From Hymenobacter perfusus (GTDB taxonomy: Bacteria > Bacteroidota > Bacteroidia > Cytophagales > Hymenobacteraceae): a stretch of 64,000 nucleotides of DNA. Where the stretch lies: NCBI RefSeq assembly GCF_003944765.1, contig NZ_RWIU01000004.1:310001-374000 (forward strand), given 5' to 3'. The notes under the pieces were generated by a model that worked only from the letters and a program-made list of their open reading frames with translations, made no database searches and was not told where the DNA came from. Made by a program: the position numbers and the translations under genes. This document shows positions 52,961 to 60,750 of the stretch, piece after piece; the first letter of the stretch is position 1, and every line of letters begins with the position of its first letter.

Positions 52961-53025
52961 TTTTACCATACAGCACAAAAGGCAGCCGAATCAGATTCGG
53001 CTGCCTTTTGTGCTGTATGGTAAAA
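52961..53025. repeat. 65-nt perfect palindrome
   Basis: The arms 52961-52992 and 52994-53025 are exact reverse complements over 32 bases, with a single base between. The outer ends are TTTTACC and GGTAAAA. As RNA it would be a nearly loop-free hairpin and, given its place after the 52469 gene, a likely terminator, though far longer than needed. Confidence 0.9.
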
Positions 53026-53028
53026 TGA

Positions 53029-53062
53029 AAAAGCCCCGCTTCTCTGAAGAAGCGGGGCTTTT
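53029..53062 (-). terminator. Terminator after tRNA-Thr
   Basis: A 15-bp perfect stem (53029-53043 with 53048-53062, CTGA loop). On the minus strand it begins directly after the tRNA 3' end and ends in a T-run, so it should end the tRNA transcript. Confidence 0.85.
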
Positions 53063-53063
53063 G

Positions 53064-53136
53064 AGCCTGTTATTGGACTCGAACCAACGACCTGCTCATT
53101 ACGAATGAGCTGCTCTACCAGCTGAGCTAAACAGGC
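53064..53136 (-). tRNA. tRNA-Thr (anticodon CGT)
   Basis: On the minus strand the 73 nt fold as a cloverleaf. The acceptor stem is GCCTGTT with AACAGGC (seven pairs). The D arm contains AGCTCAGCTGGTAGAGC. The anticodon stem GCTCA/TGAGC holds loop TTCGTAA with anticodon CGT, reading ACG (Thr). The T arm is GTTGG-TTCGAGT-CCAAT. The CCA end is not encoded. Confidence 0.95.
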
Positions 53137-53166
53137 ATTTCCCGTGCGGCGGACCCGCTGGGGCAG

Positions 53167-53199
53167 CAAAGATAGAAAGCTGAGCGAACAACGTGCAAG
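53167..53199 (-). promoter_or_regulatory. Promoter of tRNA-Thr
   Basis: On the minus strand CTTG (53199-53196) is followed after 21 bp by TATCTTTG (53174-53167), a near-perfect match to the Bacteroidota TTTG-N19-21-TAnnTTTG promoter. It lies about 30 bp upstream of the mature tRNA. Confidence 0.7.
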
Positions 53200-53269
53200 G
53201 GCCTGGCGTTTTTTTTCGTGAAGAGTTGGGGTGCGGCGTTCCGGCGGTTTCCGGCATCTTTGCAGAGTT

Positions 53270-54022
53270 ATGATGAAACAACTACGCAAGCTGCTGGTCA
53301 GCACGCTCGGATTTGAGCGGTACATTCGGTTGGTGAGTCGGGTGTATCTGCGGCTGGTAGGCGCGGGGTGGGGCCGGAAAAAGTATCCGGAGCTGTTTTT
53401 TCTTGAGCAGCTGATAAAACCTGGCTTCGTCTGTATAGATATCGGGGCCAACCTGGGCTATTACTCAGTAGCGCTGTCCAGGCTGGTGGGCGCTGGTGGT
53501 ACTGTGCTGGCCGTGGAGCCGATTCCGGATTTTCAGGCTATCTGGCAGGATAACGTGCGCCTGAGCGGCCACCAGAACCTTACGCTGCTACCGTACGCGC
53601 TGGGCGGCGAGAATACCACCGTGCAGATGGGCACGCCCGAGCGCAACGGCCTGCTGCACCACGGCATGACCAAAGTAGCCGCCAGCAACCCTGCTGAACA
53701 CTACGCCCGCACCTACGAGGTGCCTATGCGCGTGCCCGATGAGCTTTTCCGGGACTTGACCCGGCTGGACTTCGTGAAGTGTGATGTAGAGGGCTTCGAG
53801 TACGAGGTATTCCGCCACATGCGGGCCACCCTGCAACGCTTCCACCCACTCATTCAGACGGAGCTGAACGGGCTGGAAAACCGGCGCGCCGTGGCCGGTT
53901 TACTGGCTGAGCTGGGCTATAAACCATTTGTGCTGTCGGCACGTTCTGAACTGGTACCCTGCACGGCGGCCCAGCTGGAAAGTGCCGTTACGGCCGATTT
54001 TTACTTTCAACCCGTGGCGTAA
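53270..54022 (+). CDS. FkbM-family methyltransferase
   Basis: SAM-dependent methyltransferase of the FkbM type, often an O-methylase of sugars or secondary metabolites; substrate unknown. The 250 residues show motif I CIDIGANLGYYSVALSRLVG (about 61-80), AVEPIPDFQ, and FVKCDVEGFEYEVFR near 178. Starts at 53270 and 53273 (two ATGs in a row) are equivalent. The DUF4834 gene follows 24 bp later, so the two may be cotranscribed. Confidence 0.88.
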   Translation: MMKQLRKLLVSTLGFERYIRLVSRVYLRLVGAGWGRKKYPELFFLEQLIKPGFVCIDIGANLGYYSVALSRLVGAGGTVLAVEPIPDFQAIWQDNVRLSGHQNLTLLPYALGGENTTVQMGTPERNGLLHHGMTKVAASNPAEHYARTYEVPMRVPDELFRDLTRLDFVKCDVEGFEYEVFRHMRATLQRFHPLIQTELNGLENRRAVAGLLAELGYKPFVLSARSELVPCTAAQLESAVTADFYFQPVA

Positions 54023-54046
54023 GCTCGTCTGCCCCATTTTCTGCTA

Positions 54047-54328
54047 ATGAAATTTTTGCTTGTTCTTCTGCTCTTCGGGCTCGTGATGCGGTATGTGCTG
54101 CCGCTGGTCATACGGCTGGTCGTGAAGCATCTGCTCAAGAAGCAGGCCCGGCAGTTCGGGCAGCAATTCGGGGCTAACCCTTTTGAGGCCCCGGCCCGGC
54201 CTGCCGCCCGCGCCACCTCCGCCGCGCCCGGCGAAGTCCACGTTGATTACGTGCCGCCCCGCGAGAAACCGAAGAAGCCCAAAGAATTCAAAGGCGGCGA
54301 CTACGTGGATTTCGAGGAAGTGAAGTAA
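54047..54328 (+). CDS. DUF4834 family small membrane protein
   Basis: A 93-residue protein with one N-terminal helix (about 2-26), a basic juxtamembrane stretch (KHLLKKQARQFGQQFG) and a Pro/Ala-rich linker. The C-terminus, PKKPKEFKGGDYVDFEEVK, is the typical end of the Bacteroidota DUF4834 family. Function unknown. It ends at a strong bidirectional terminator shared with the gene on the other strand. Confidence 0.8.
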   Translation: MKFLLVLLLFGLVMRYVLPLVIRLVVKHLLKKQARQFGQQFGANPFEAPARPAARATSAAPGEVHVDYVPPREKPKKPKEFKGGDYVDFEEVK

Positions 54329-54331
54329 ACC

Positions 54332-54396
54332 AAAAGTCAAGGAGAGAAAATCAAAGCCTGGGATGGTAGGGCTTTGATTTTCTCTCCTTGACTTTT
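54332..54396. terminator. 27-bp stem bidirectional terminator
   Basis: Perfect 27-bp inverted repeat (54332-54358 with 54370-54396), A-run at the left end and a T7 run at the right (54393-54399). The right end abuts the stop codon of the converging DUF5686 gene. Confidence 0.9.
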
Positions 54397-54397
54397 T

Positions 54398-57043
54398 TTA
54401 AAACCCAATGCCTACCCGCAGGCCCGTGCCGGCGCGCTGGCCCGACTGGAAGCTGGTGTAGAAATCGGCCCGCAGTACTTTGAAAACGTGCTCTACGCCC
54501 ACGCCCAGCTCCAGGTAGTGGTTGGCGGTGGGCGTGGTGAGGTAGTTCAGCGAGGCGACTTCCTGCCAGTGCAGGCGGCGCAACAGCGGAATTTTGTTCA
54601 GCAGGAAGCCGTTGAAATGGTGGTTGTAGTGGGCTTCCAGAAACTTATCGGCGGTGCTGAAACGGTAGTAGTCCAGCAACTGAAACTTGGTGAAATCTTC
54701 CGTCAGGTAGGTGCGGTTGCCGCTGAAGTGGCGGAAGTCCATGAAGCTGAGCCGGGGCTGACCCGGGAAGACGCCGGCGGCCACTTGGTAGCTGCTGGTG
54801 CCCAGCAGGCCCAGGCTCACAGACTGGCGCAGGCCGGCTTCCAACAGCGTGTAGCGTACATCGGAGCCCAGCACGCCCCCAATGCCCTGCCGCCAGGTGA
54901 GCGAAAAGGTAGGGTACTTGGAGCCCAGGTTTACCTTGCCGTTGGGGCGGGTGATGTAGCGCTGACCCGGCAGATAATAGGCCGTGAGTTCGGTGGTCAG
55001 GGCCTCGCTGCGGCCGAAGCGCGTGCCGTCGGGGCGCTCGGCATTTACGGGCTGGTTGGGCGTAAAGGCCCGGCCGGCCCGGTCAGTAATCAGCTTGATG
55101 GTGGTGTTTTCCAGCTCCCGGCGCACCCGGTAGCTGCCGGAGGCCTGCACCGTGAGGCCGTTCAGCGGCTCCCACTCGTAGCCCAGGCCCAGGCCGTCGC
55201 GGCGGTAGAGCTTGGCGTAGTTGCGGTTCTCGAAGAGGGTGTAGTAGGTATTTATGAAGGGCGTGAGCTGGCTGCGGGAGTCGAAGTTCTCGATGGTACG
55301 GCCGGCCCGGATGGTCAGGCGGGAAACCTTCACGGCGTCCAGCTGCCAGCTGGCCACCACGCTCGGGCTCAGCAGCCGGTTGCTGAAGCCGTAGCGCAGG
55401 CTCGGCGTCACCGACCACATCCGGCGGTCCTCGGTGCGCTGGGTATAGGTGGCCTGGGGGTTGATGACCAGCCCTTCCACGGTGTTGTAGTTGATGATGT
55501 TGAACACCGGATCTACTGACCACTGGCGCTTGCGGAAGGTGTTGTTGTGGATGTAGCCCGTGAGCAGCAGCTCGCCAAAACCCAGCTCATTGCGCTTGCG
55601 GTCCAGCGAATCCTGGTAGGGCCGGGAGTTGCGGATAACCTCCGTGCTGTCTTTCACCAGGTAATCCTTCTGCTCCTCCTCGGTGAGTGGTACCGGCCGG
55701 ATGGTGGCCCAGTAGGCTGTATCCCGCTCGTTCACGCCCTTTTCCACCAGCATCACCTCGCCGCGCTTCAGCTGGCTCAGGCCCAGCCCGCTCGTGTCGC
55801 GGGTGGCTGCCTGCCGGCTCTGCTTGCGCACTGCCTGGCTGAGGCCATCCAGCTTGGGCTTCTGCTTTTTCACCTGAGCTACTGTTTCGCGGGTCACGGG
55901 CGCATCGTCGGGGGTGGTGGTGGCGGGCGGGGGCGTGGTAGGGGCGGGGCGGTTGGGGTAGGTGGGCGTAACCTGGTAGTTTGATAGCACCGCCGTCACG
56001 AAGCCGTTGCCCTTAAACCCGAAGGCCGTGAAGCCCATTGTCACCTTCTGGCTCTGCATCACCCACACATCGGTAAGGCCGGGGGCGGGCGCGAAAATCT
56101 GCTCGATGTGCAGGTTTTCCACGTAATCCAGCTGGGCGTCTTTGCTCAGGTCGAGGCTGACTGAGTGCAGCCGCCAGGTGCCGTCCACGATGTAGATGTG
56201 GCCCGTGAATACCGGATCGGTGCGGCGGCGGGGCGTTACCTTGATTTTGTGGATGAGCAGGCTGCCCTGTTTGGTAGTGCCCTCCAGCTCGTAGCGGTAA
56301 AACAGCGGCGCGTTGGCGGCAATCGGCGACACGAAGCCGCGTTCCGAAAACCCGCTTTTCAGCACGTTCTGGTAGAAGTTCAGGCCCCGGCCGGCGCTGG
56401 CCCGGTTGAAGCTGATGCCCTTGGCGTCGCCGCTGATGCGGGAGGATATCATGCGCTCCTGCACTACGTTGGGCTGGCGGAAGTTCATTTCCGACACCGA
56501 TTCGGAGAGGTAGAAGATGCCCGGCTTGAAATCGGGACCCACTTTCACCAGTCCCAGAATCTTGCCCGGTACGTCGGTGAAGCGGCCCAGCACCTTCACG
56601 TAGGTGCGGGCTTTGAAGGCCGCCACCTCCCGCTGATGGTAGCGCCGCCACTGCATGGCCTGCTGCACAATGGTATAGGCGGGGTCCTTATCGGTGGAGC
56701 GCACTACCACTTCGCGCAGCTGGTAGCTTTCGGGGTTGAGCGTTACGTTCAGGGTGGTGGCCGTGTCGCCGCCCGCTACCCGGATGGTTTCCAGGTGGGG
56801 CTTGAAGCCGACGTACTGAAACACCAGCTCGTAGGTGCCGGCCGCCAGCCGCAGCTGGTAATTTCCCTGCTCATTGGAGGCTGTGCTGATAGAGGTGCCG
56901 CGTACGGCCACGTTGGCAAAAGCCAGTCCTTCGCCCTTGGTGCTGATAATGCGGCCCCGCACGATGCCGGCGCGGGCCGGTCCCGCCAGACTCAGTAAAA
57001 ACAGCAATAATACCGCGCCAACGCGCATGCAGGAACTGAACAT
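54398..57043 (-). CDS. DUF5686 outer-membrane protein with carboxypeptidase-like regulatory domain
   Basis: Predicted outer-membrane protein of about 881 residues. A signal peptide (MFSSCMRVGAVLLLFLLSLA, cut after PARA) is followed by a carboxypeptidase D regulatory-like domain (about 26-110, VRGRIISTKGEGLAFANVAV, GTYELVFQYVGFKPH). The DUF5686 part then runs to the end as a beta-barrel, with the linker PNRPAPTTPPPA near 375 and a terminal strand ending VGIGF. Starts at 57043 and 57028 both work; 57127 adds residues before the signal. Role unknown; the layout recalls TonB-dependent transporter relatives. Confidence 0.85.
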   Translation of the reverse strand: MFSSCMRVGAVLLLFLLSLAGPARAGIVRGRIISTKGEGLAFANVAVRGTSISTASNEQGNYQLRLAAGTYELVFQYVGFKPHLETIRVAGGDTATTLNVTLNPESYQLREVVVRSTDKDPAYTIVQQAMQWRRYHQREVAAFKARTYVKVLGRFTDVPGKILGLVKVGPDFKPGIFYLSESVSEMNFRQPNVVQERMISSRISGDAKGISFNRASAGRGLNFYQNVLKSGFSERGFVSPIAANAPLFYRYELEGTTKQGSLLIHKIKVTPRRRTDPVFTGHIYIVDGTWRLHSVSLDLSKDAQLDYVENLHIEQIFAPAPGLTDVWVMQSQKVTMGFTAFGFKGNGFVTAVLSNYQVTPTYPNRPAPTTPPPATTTPDDAPVTRETVAQVKKQKPKLDGLSQAVRKQSRQAATRDTSGLGLSQLKRGEVMLVEKGVNERDTAYWATIRPVPLTEEEQKDYLVKDSTEVIRNSRPYQDSLDRKRNELGFGELLLTGYIHNNTFRKRQWSVDPVFNIINYNTVEGLVINPQATYTQRTEDRRMWSVTPSLRYGFSNRLLSPSVVASWQLDAVKVSRLTIRAGRTIENFDSRSQLTPFINTYYTLFENRNYAKLYRRDGLGLGYEWEPLNGLTVQASGSYRVRRELENTTIKLITDRAGRAFTPNQPVNAERPDGTRFGRSEALTTELTAYYLPGQRYITRPNGKVNLGSKYPTFSLTWRQGIGGVLGSDVRYTLLEAGLRQSVSLGLLGTSSYQVAAGVFPGQPRLSFMDFRHFSGNRTYLTEDFTKFQLLDYYRFSTADKFLEAHYNHHFNGFLLNKIPLLRRLHWQEVASLNYLTTPTANHYLELGVGVEHVFKVLRADFYTSFQSGQRAGTGLRVGIGF

Positions 57044-57296
57044 AACCGATAGGTAAATGAGGTGCTGCAAGTAAGAGGAAATCCGGCGGCCGGCGGTTGC
57101 CTGCAGAGTAGTTTTTGCCGAAACCAAGCCTCAGCCATAACGGGAACAGGGTTCCAGCCCTAGGCGCTGCGCTGGTATGTGGCTTGTTGTCAGGCGGAAG
57201 TCAATACAAGGCCGGCTTATTGAGTTATTTTGCCGGGCGTGGTGTTCTGCGTAAGCGGTTTCGCCCGCCATTCCTTTCCCTGTTTCGCTACGCGTT

Positions 57297-57794
57297 ATGA
57301 TGCAGCCCGCCAAAAAGAAGTTCTATACTCCCACCGAAGCCCTCCAGAAAATAGCCGCCTTCTGCACCTACCAGGACCGCAACCAGAAGGAAGTGGAAGC
57401 CAAGCTGCGCGAGTACGGCCTCGACGAAGACGAAGCCGGTGAAATTATCATCCGGCTGAGCCGGGAGAACTTTCTGGATGAGGAGCGTTACGCCCAGACG
57501 TTCGTGCGGGGCCATGTGCGCAAGAAGTGGGGCCGCCGCCGCATTATGCAGGAACTGAAGCAGAAAGGTATTTCGGAGTACTGCATCAAAGTCGGCATGA
57601 AGGAAATCGACGGCGACGAGTACTATCAGAACCTGGTGGATCTGCTCGAGAAGAAAGACCGGCAGGAAAAGGAAAGCCACCCCGGCAAGCGTCGCCAGAA
57701 GATTCAGGTGTACCTGATGGGCAAAGGCTACGAGCAGGACCTGATCAAAATGGCTCTCGAAGACCTGGGCAAAACGATGGAAGACGAGGAATAG
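57297..57794 (+). CDS. recX: Regulatory protein RecX
   Basis: RecX binds RecA filaments and limits recombination and SOS activity. The 165 residues show three-helix RecX repeats: ALQKIAAFCTYQDRNQKEVE, LSRENFLDEERYAQTFVRGH, and KKWGRRRIMQELKQKGISEY. A fourth region, GKRRQKIQVYLMGKGYEQDL, ends the protein. The first codons are ATG ATG. recA is not in the window. It faces the DUF4230 gene across a 43-bp gap. Confidence 0.9.
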   Translation: MMQPAKKKFYTPTEALQKIAAFCTYQDRNQKEVEAKLREYGLDEDEAGEIIIRLSRENFLDEERYAQTFVRGHVRKKWGRRRIMQELKQKGISEYCIKVGMKEIDGDEYYQNLVDLLEKKDRQEKESHPGKRRQKIQVYLMGKGYEQDLIKMALEDLGKTMEDEE

Positions 57795-57837
57795 CCGCCC
57801 CATCGGTCCGGTGGCTGGAAGCCGTCGGGTCGGGGCG

Positions 57838-58467
57838 CTACCGCTTACCGGGCAACTTCGGATTGGCCATCTGTCGCGAAAGGATAACGCGGCGGCCGGT
57901 CATGGTTTGCAGCATGGGCCGCAGGATTTGCTCGGCGTTCTGCGTAGTCTGGGCCAGGATGCCGGATTGCAGCGCGGCGGTGCGCACGTTGGCCTCGGCG
58001 TATTTGTAGCCGGCATCTACCAGCTCGGCATCCTGGAAAAAGCCGTTTTCTACGCTGTACACCTTGCTTTTGCTGTGGTCAACCTGCCACACGCACAGCT
58101 CCGGCTCGGGCAGCGCCAGCCGCAGGATGGAGTCGCCTTCCAGCACCACGTCCTGGGGACGCACCTTTCGCAGGTCGAGGCAGCCTACAGCGTTGCCGGC
58201 CACGATGAGGGCCACTTTGGCATCGGGCAGAAAGCGGTAGGTGCTCTTTTTGTACTCCACTACGTCCTTGAACTGATAGCGCACCAGCTCCAGACGGCCT
58301 AGGGCCTCTACCTTCTCCAGCACCGTATTGTGGGTGACGGTGATGCGCGGGGCGGGGTCGAGCGGGTTTTCCAGCCCGGATAGCGCGGGTCGTACTTTCG
58401 TCCAGAGAAACCACCCCAGCCCTGCCAGAAACAGCAAAGGCAGCAGACGACGGAGTAAATAGGGCAT
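57838..58467 (-). CDS. DUF4230 family membrane-anchored protein
   Basis: A 209-residue protein with one N-terminal helix (about 5-23) and an extracytoplasmic DUF4230 domain marked by ITVTHNTVLEKVEALGRLEL, DAKVALIVAGNAVGCLDLRK and YAEANVRTAALQSGILAQTT. Function unknown. It diverges from the glycosyltransferase gene (60-bp gap). Confidence 0.82.
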   Translation of the reverse strand: MPYLLRRLLPLLFLAGLGWFLWTKVRPALSGLENPLDPAPRITVTHNTVLEKVEALGRLELVRYQFKDVVEYKKSTYRFLPDAKVALIVAGNAVGCLDLRKVRPQDVVLEGDSILRLALPEPELCVWQVDHSKSKVYSVENGFFQDAELVDAGYKYAEANVRTAALQSGILAQTTQNAEQILRPMLQTMTGRRVILSRQMANPKLPGKR

Positions 58468-58527
58468 AAGCAGGGGGAAAGACTACAGCGGAAAGGTGCC
58501 ATCAAATACGGATAGTTCAGCTTTCGG

Positions 58528-59769
58528 ATGAGAAAGTTTTCACGCATCTACCGTCCTTTGCACCTGATGCTGAACCTCAAACCGTTGTCCATTTCTGCCG
58601 AAACTGCCGCTGCGCCCGGTCCGGCGTGGCTGCGGCAATGGCACGGGTGGCTGCTGGTGGCGGTGTGGGTGCTGGTGCAGCTGCTGGTGCTGGCGCAGAA
58701 CCACGGCCCCCGCTACGTGAACGACAGCGGCCGGTACCTGGCCTACGGCACCCGCATTGCCCAGGAATGGCATTTCGAGCGGGACCATAACCTGCGCTAC
58801 GTGGGCTATCCGCTGTTTATTGCGTTGTGGCTGAAGCTGGGTACTGGCTGGTGGGGCATCGTGCTGGGCCAGATGGCCGTGAGCGGTCTGGCTGCCCGGG
58901 CCTTCTACCGCACCCTGCGCCGCCTCACGCCCCAGCCCCTCGACTGGCGGCCGGCGGCCCTAGCCACGGCCGCGCTGGTAGCCTGGCGCGACGCCCAGCA
59001 GTTCAACGTGTACCTGCTCACCGAAAGCCTGTTTGCTAGCTTCACCATTCTGGCTTTTTGGGCGCTGGTGCGGGCGCGGCGCGGCCCGGCGGGTCGATGG
59101 GTAGTATTCGGGCTGCTGGTGCTGCTGACGGGTATTGTGCGGCCCAACGGGTTTGTGGTGGCCGGGGCGGCGGCGCTGGCCGGCTTGGCGCGCCTTTGGC
59201 AGCTGCCGGGTCGGCGGGCCTTTTGGCGGGCGGTGCTGGGGCTGGTGGCGCTGGTGCCGGTGTGGTGGTGGGTGCTCAACAAGCTGCTGCTCACCTTCAC
59301 GCTGGTGGAAACCTATTTGCGGGGAGAAATTATCTACGGCTTCACGCCCTGGGTAGTGGAGCCGACGGAGCCGCTGCTGCTGCCCCCGCCCGGTCTGGCC
59401 CCGGTGCTGCGCCTGGGCTACTTTATAACCGCCAACCCCACGTATTTCCTCAAGCTGGCCACGCTGAAGGGGCTGCTGTTCTTCAGCTACGTGAAAACCT
59501 ACTACTCCTGGAGCCACATCCTACTGATTGTGGTCTTCATTTATCCGTGCTACTGGCTGGCAGTGCGCGGCCTGCGCACCGCCACTGCTTGGCTGCCGGC
59601 CCGGGTGTTTCTGGCGGGTGTGGTGCTGCTGCAGGGCTTCGTGGTGATGATTACCGTGGAGGACTGGGACGTACGGTTTCTGCTGCCGGTGCTGCCCTGC
59701 GTGTTTGCCTTGGCCGGTCTGAGCCTGGGCCGCTGGCTACCACCCGCTACCCCAACGCTAAAGGCGTAG
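58528..59769 (+). CDS. GT-C-like membrane glycosyltransferase
   Basis: A 413-residue polytopic protein with about ten helices, resembling ArnT/PMT-type (GT39/GT83) transferases that use lipid-linked sugars. After the first helix the loop has NDSGRYLAYGTRIAQ, in the place of the catalytic Asp of this fold, and LRYVGYPLFIALW, as in the family. Later helices have no specific motif. Start at 58528 or at Met14 (58567). Its last 23 bp overlap the converging PLP-enzyme gene. Substrate is not predictable. Confidence 0.68.
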   Translation: MRKFSRIYRPLHLMLNLKPLSISAETAAAPGPAWLRQWHGWLLVAVWVLVQLLVLAQNHGPRYVNDSGRYLAYGTRIAQEWHFERDHNLRYVGYPLFIALWLKLGTGWWGIVLGQMAVSGLAARAFYRTLRRLTPQPLDWRPAALATAALVAWRDAQQFNVYLLTESLFASFTILAFWALVRARRGPAGRWVVFGLLVLLTGIVRPNGFVVAGAAALAGLARLWQLPGRRAFWRAVLGLVALVPVWWWVLNKLLLTFTLVETYLRGEIIYGFTPWVVEPTEPLLLPPPGLAPVLRLGYFITANPTYFLKLATLKGLLFFSYVKTYYSWSHILLIVVFIYPCYWLAVRGLRTATAWLPARVFLAGVVLLQGFVVMITVEDWDVRFLLPVLPCVFALAGLSLGRWLPPATPTLKA

Positions 59770-60658
59770 GCGCGCCGCCAAACCCGGCCCAGGCCTGCAG
59801 GCCGCCGGTATGCACCGCCACCACCGTGCTACCCCGCCGGAAGTGGCCCTGCGCCAGTAAATCCAGCACGCCTACCAGCATTTTGCCGGTGTAAATAGGG
59901 TCGAGCAGCACGCCGTGGCGGACCTGAAACCCGGTAATAAACGCGCGCAGCTCCGGGCTGAGCTTGGCGTAGCCGCCGCCGTGGTAGGCCGTGTGCAGCG
60001 CCCAGTTCCGGAAGGTGCGGCCCGTGGCCGCCTGGGTTAGCTGGTCGATGTCGGAGCGCAGGAAGTCAGCACCTTTCAGGGCGGCGAAGCCCAAGGCCTG
60101 TTCCGGTCCTTGCAGCCCAGTGACGAGGCCAGCCAGTGTGCCGCCAGTACCGCAAGCCACGCACAGTGCGTCGAAAGCAGTAAGTACGCGCAGCTCTGTC
60201 ACCAGCTCGGCGCAGCCGGGCAGGGCCAGGGCGTTGGAGCCGCCTTCGGGTACCACGTAAGCCGGGCCGGTTACGCGCAGCACCTCCGCCAGTACCTCCG
60301 GCTCGTGCTTGCGGCGGTAGGTGGCGCGGTCCAGAAAGCGCAGCTCCATGCCATCGGCGGCGGCCCGGGCCAGGGTGAGGTTGAGGGGGCGGTGGGCCAG
60401 CTCCTCGCCCCGCACCACGCCCACGGTGCGCAGGCCCGTGAGGCGGCCAGCGGCGGCCACGGCCGCCAAGTGGTTGGAAAACGCGCCCCCGAACGTCAGC
60501 AGCGTGTGGTGGCCGAGTTGGCGGGCTTCCTGTAGGTTGTATTTGAGCTTGCGCCACTTGTTGCCGGGCAGCTCCGGGTGCGTCAAATCGTCGCGCAGCA
60601 GCAGCAGGCGTACGCCGGCCTGCTCAGCGGCTGGCTCCGACAAAAGCTGAAGAAGCAT
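59747..60658 (-). CDS. PLP-dependent D-cysteine desulfhydrase / ACC deaminase family enzyme
   Basis: Fold-type II PLP enzyme. With the start at 60658 (MLLQLLSEPAAEQ) the 303 residues include the PLP-lysine motif LPGNKWRKLKYNL (Lys34), FGGAFSNHLAAVAAAG, the phosphate loop ACGTGGTLAGL and HTGGLQAWAG. ACC deaminase and D-cysteine desulfhydrase are hard to separate by eye; the latter is commoner in this phylum. The frame's first ATG (60724) lies inside a terminator hairpin and is rejected. Confidence 0.82.
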   Translation of the reverse strand: MLLQLLSEPAAEQAGVRLLLLRDDLTHPELPGNKWRKLKYNLQEARQLGHHTLLTFGGAFSNHLAAVAAAGRLTGLRTVGVVRGEELAHRPLNLTLARAAADGMELRFLDRATYRRKHEPEVLAEVLRVTGPAYVVPEGGSNALALPGCAELVTELRVLTAFDALCVACGTGGTLAGLVTGLQGPEQALGFAALKGADFLRSDIDQLTQAATGRTFRNWALHTAYHGGGYAKLSPELRAFITGFQVRHGVLLDPIYTGKMLVGVLDLLAQGHFRRGSTVVAVHTGGLQAWAGFGGAPTPLALG

Positions 60659-60681
60659 GGGAAAGCGGTTAGGGGTGAAAG

Positions 60682-60729
60682 GCAAAATGCCCATCATCCT
60701 GACTGAGCGAAGGATGATGAGCATTTTGC
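60682..60729 (-). terminator. Hairpin after the yfhO gene
   Basis: An 18-bp stem with one mismatch (60682-60700 with 60711-60729, 10-nt loop), AT-rich at the outer end. On the minus strand it comes 22 bp after the YfhO stop; only a weak T-run follows. Confidence 0.75.
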
Positions 60730-60750
60730 TTGTGGCTTGCTAAAGCATCT

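Noticed and set aside
60659..60724. N-terminal extension of the PLP enzyme from the ATG at 60724
   Set aside because: The ATG and following codons lie in the terminator hairpin of the upstream gene and do not resemble the family.
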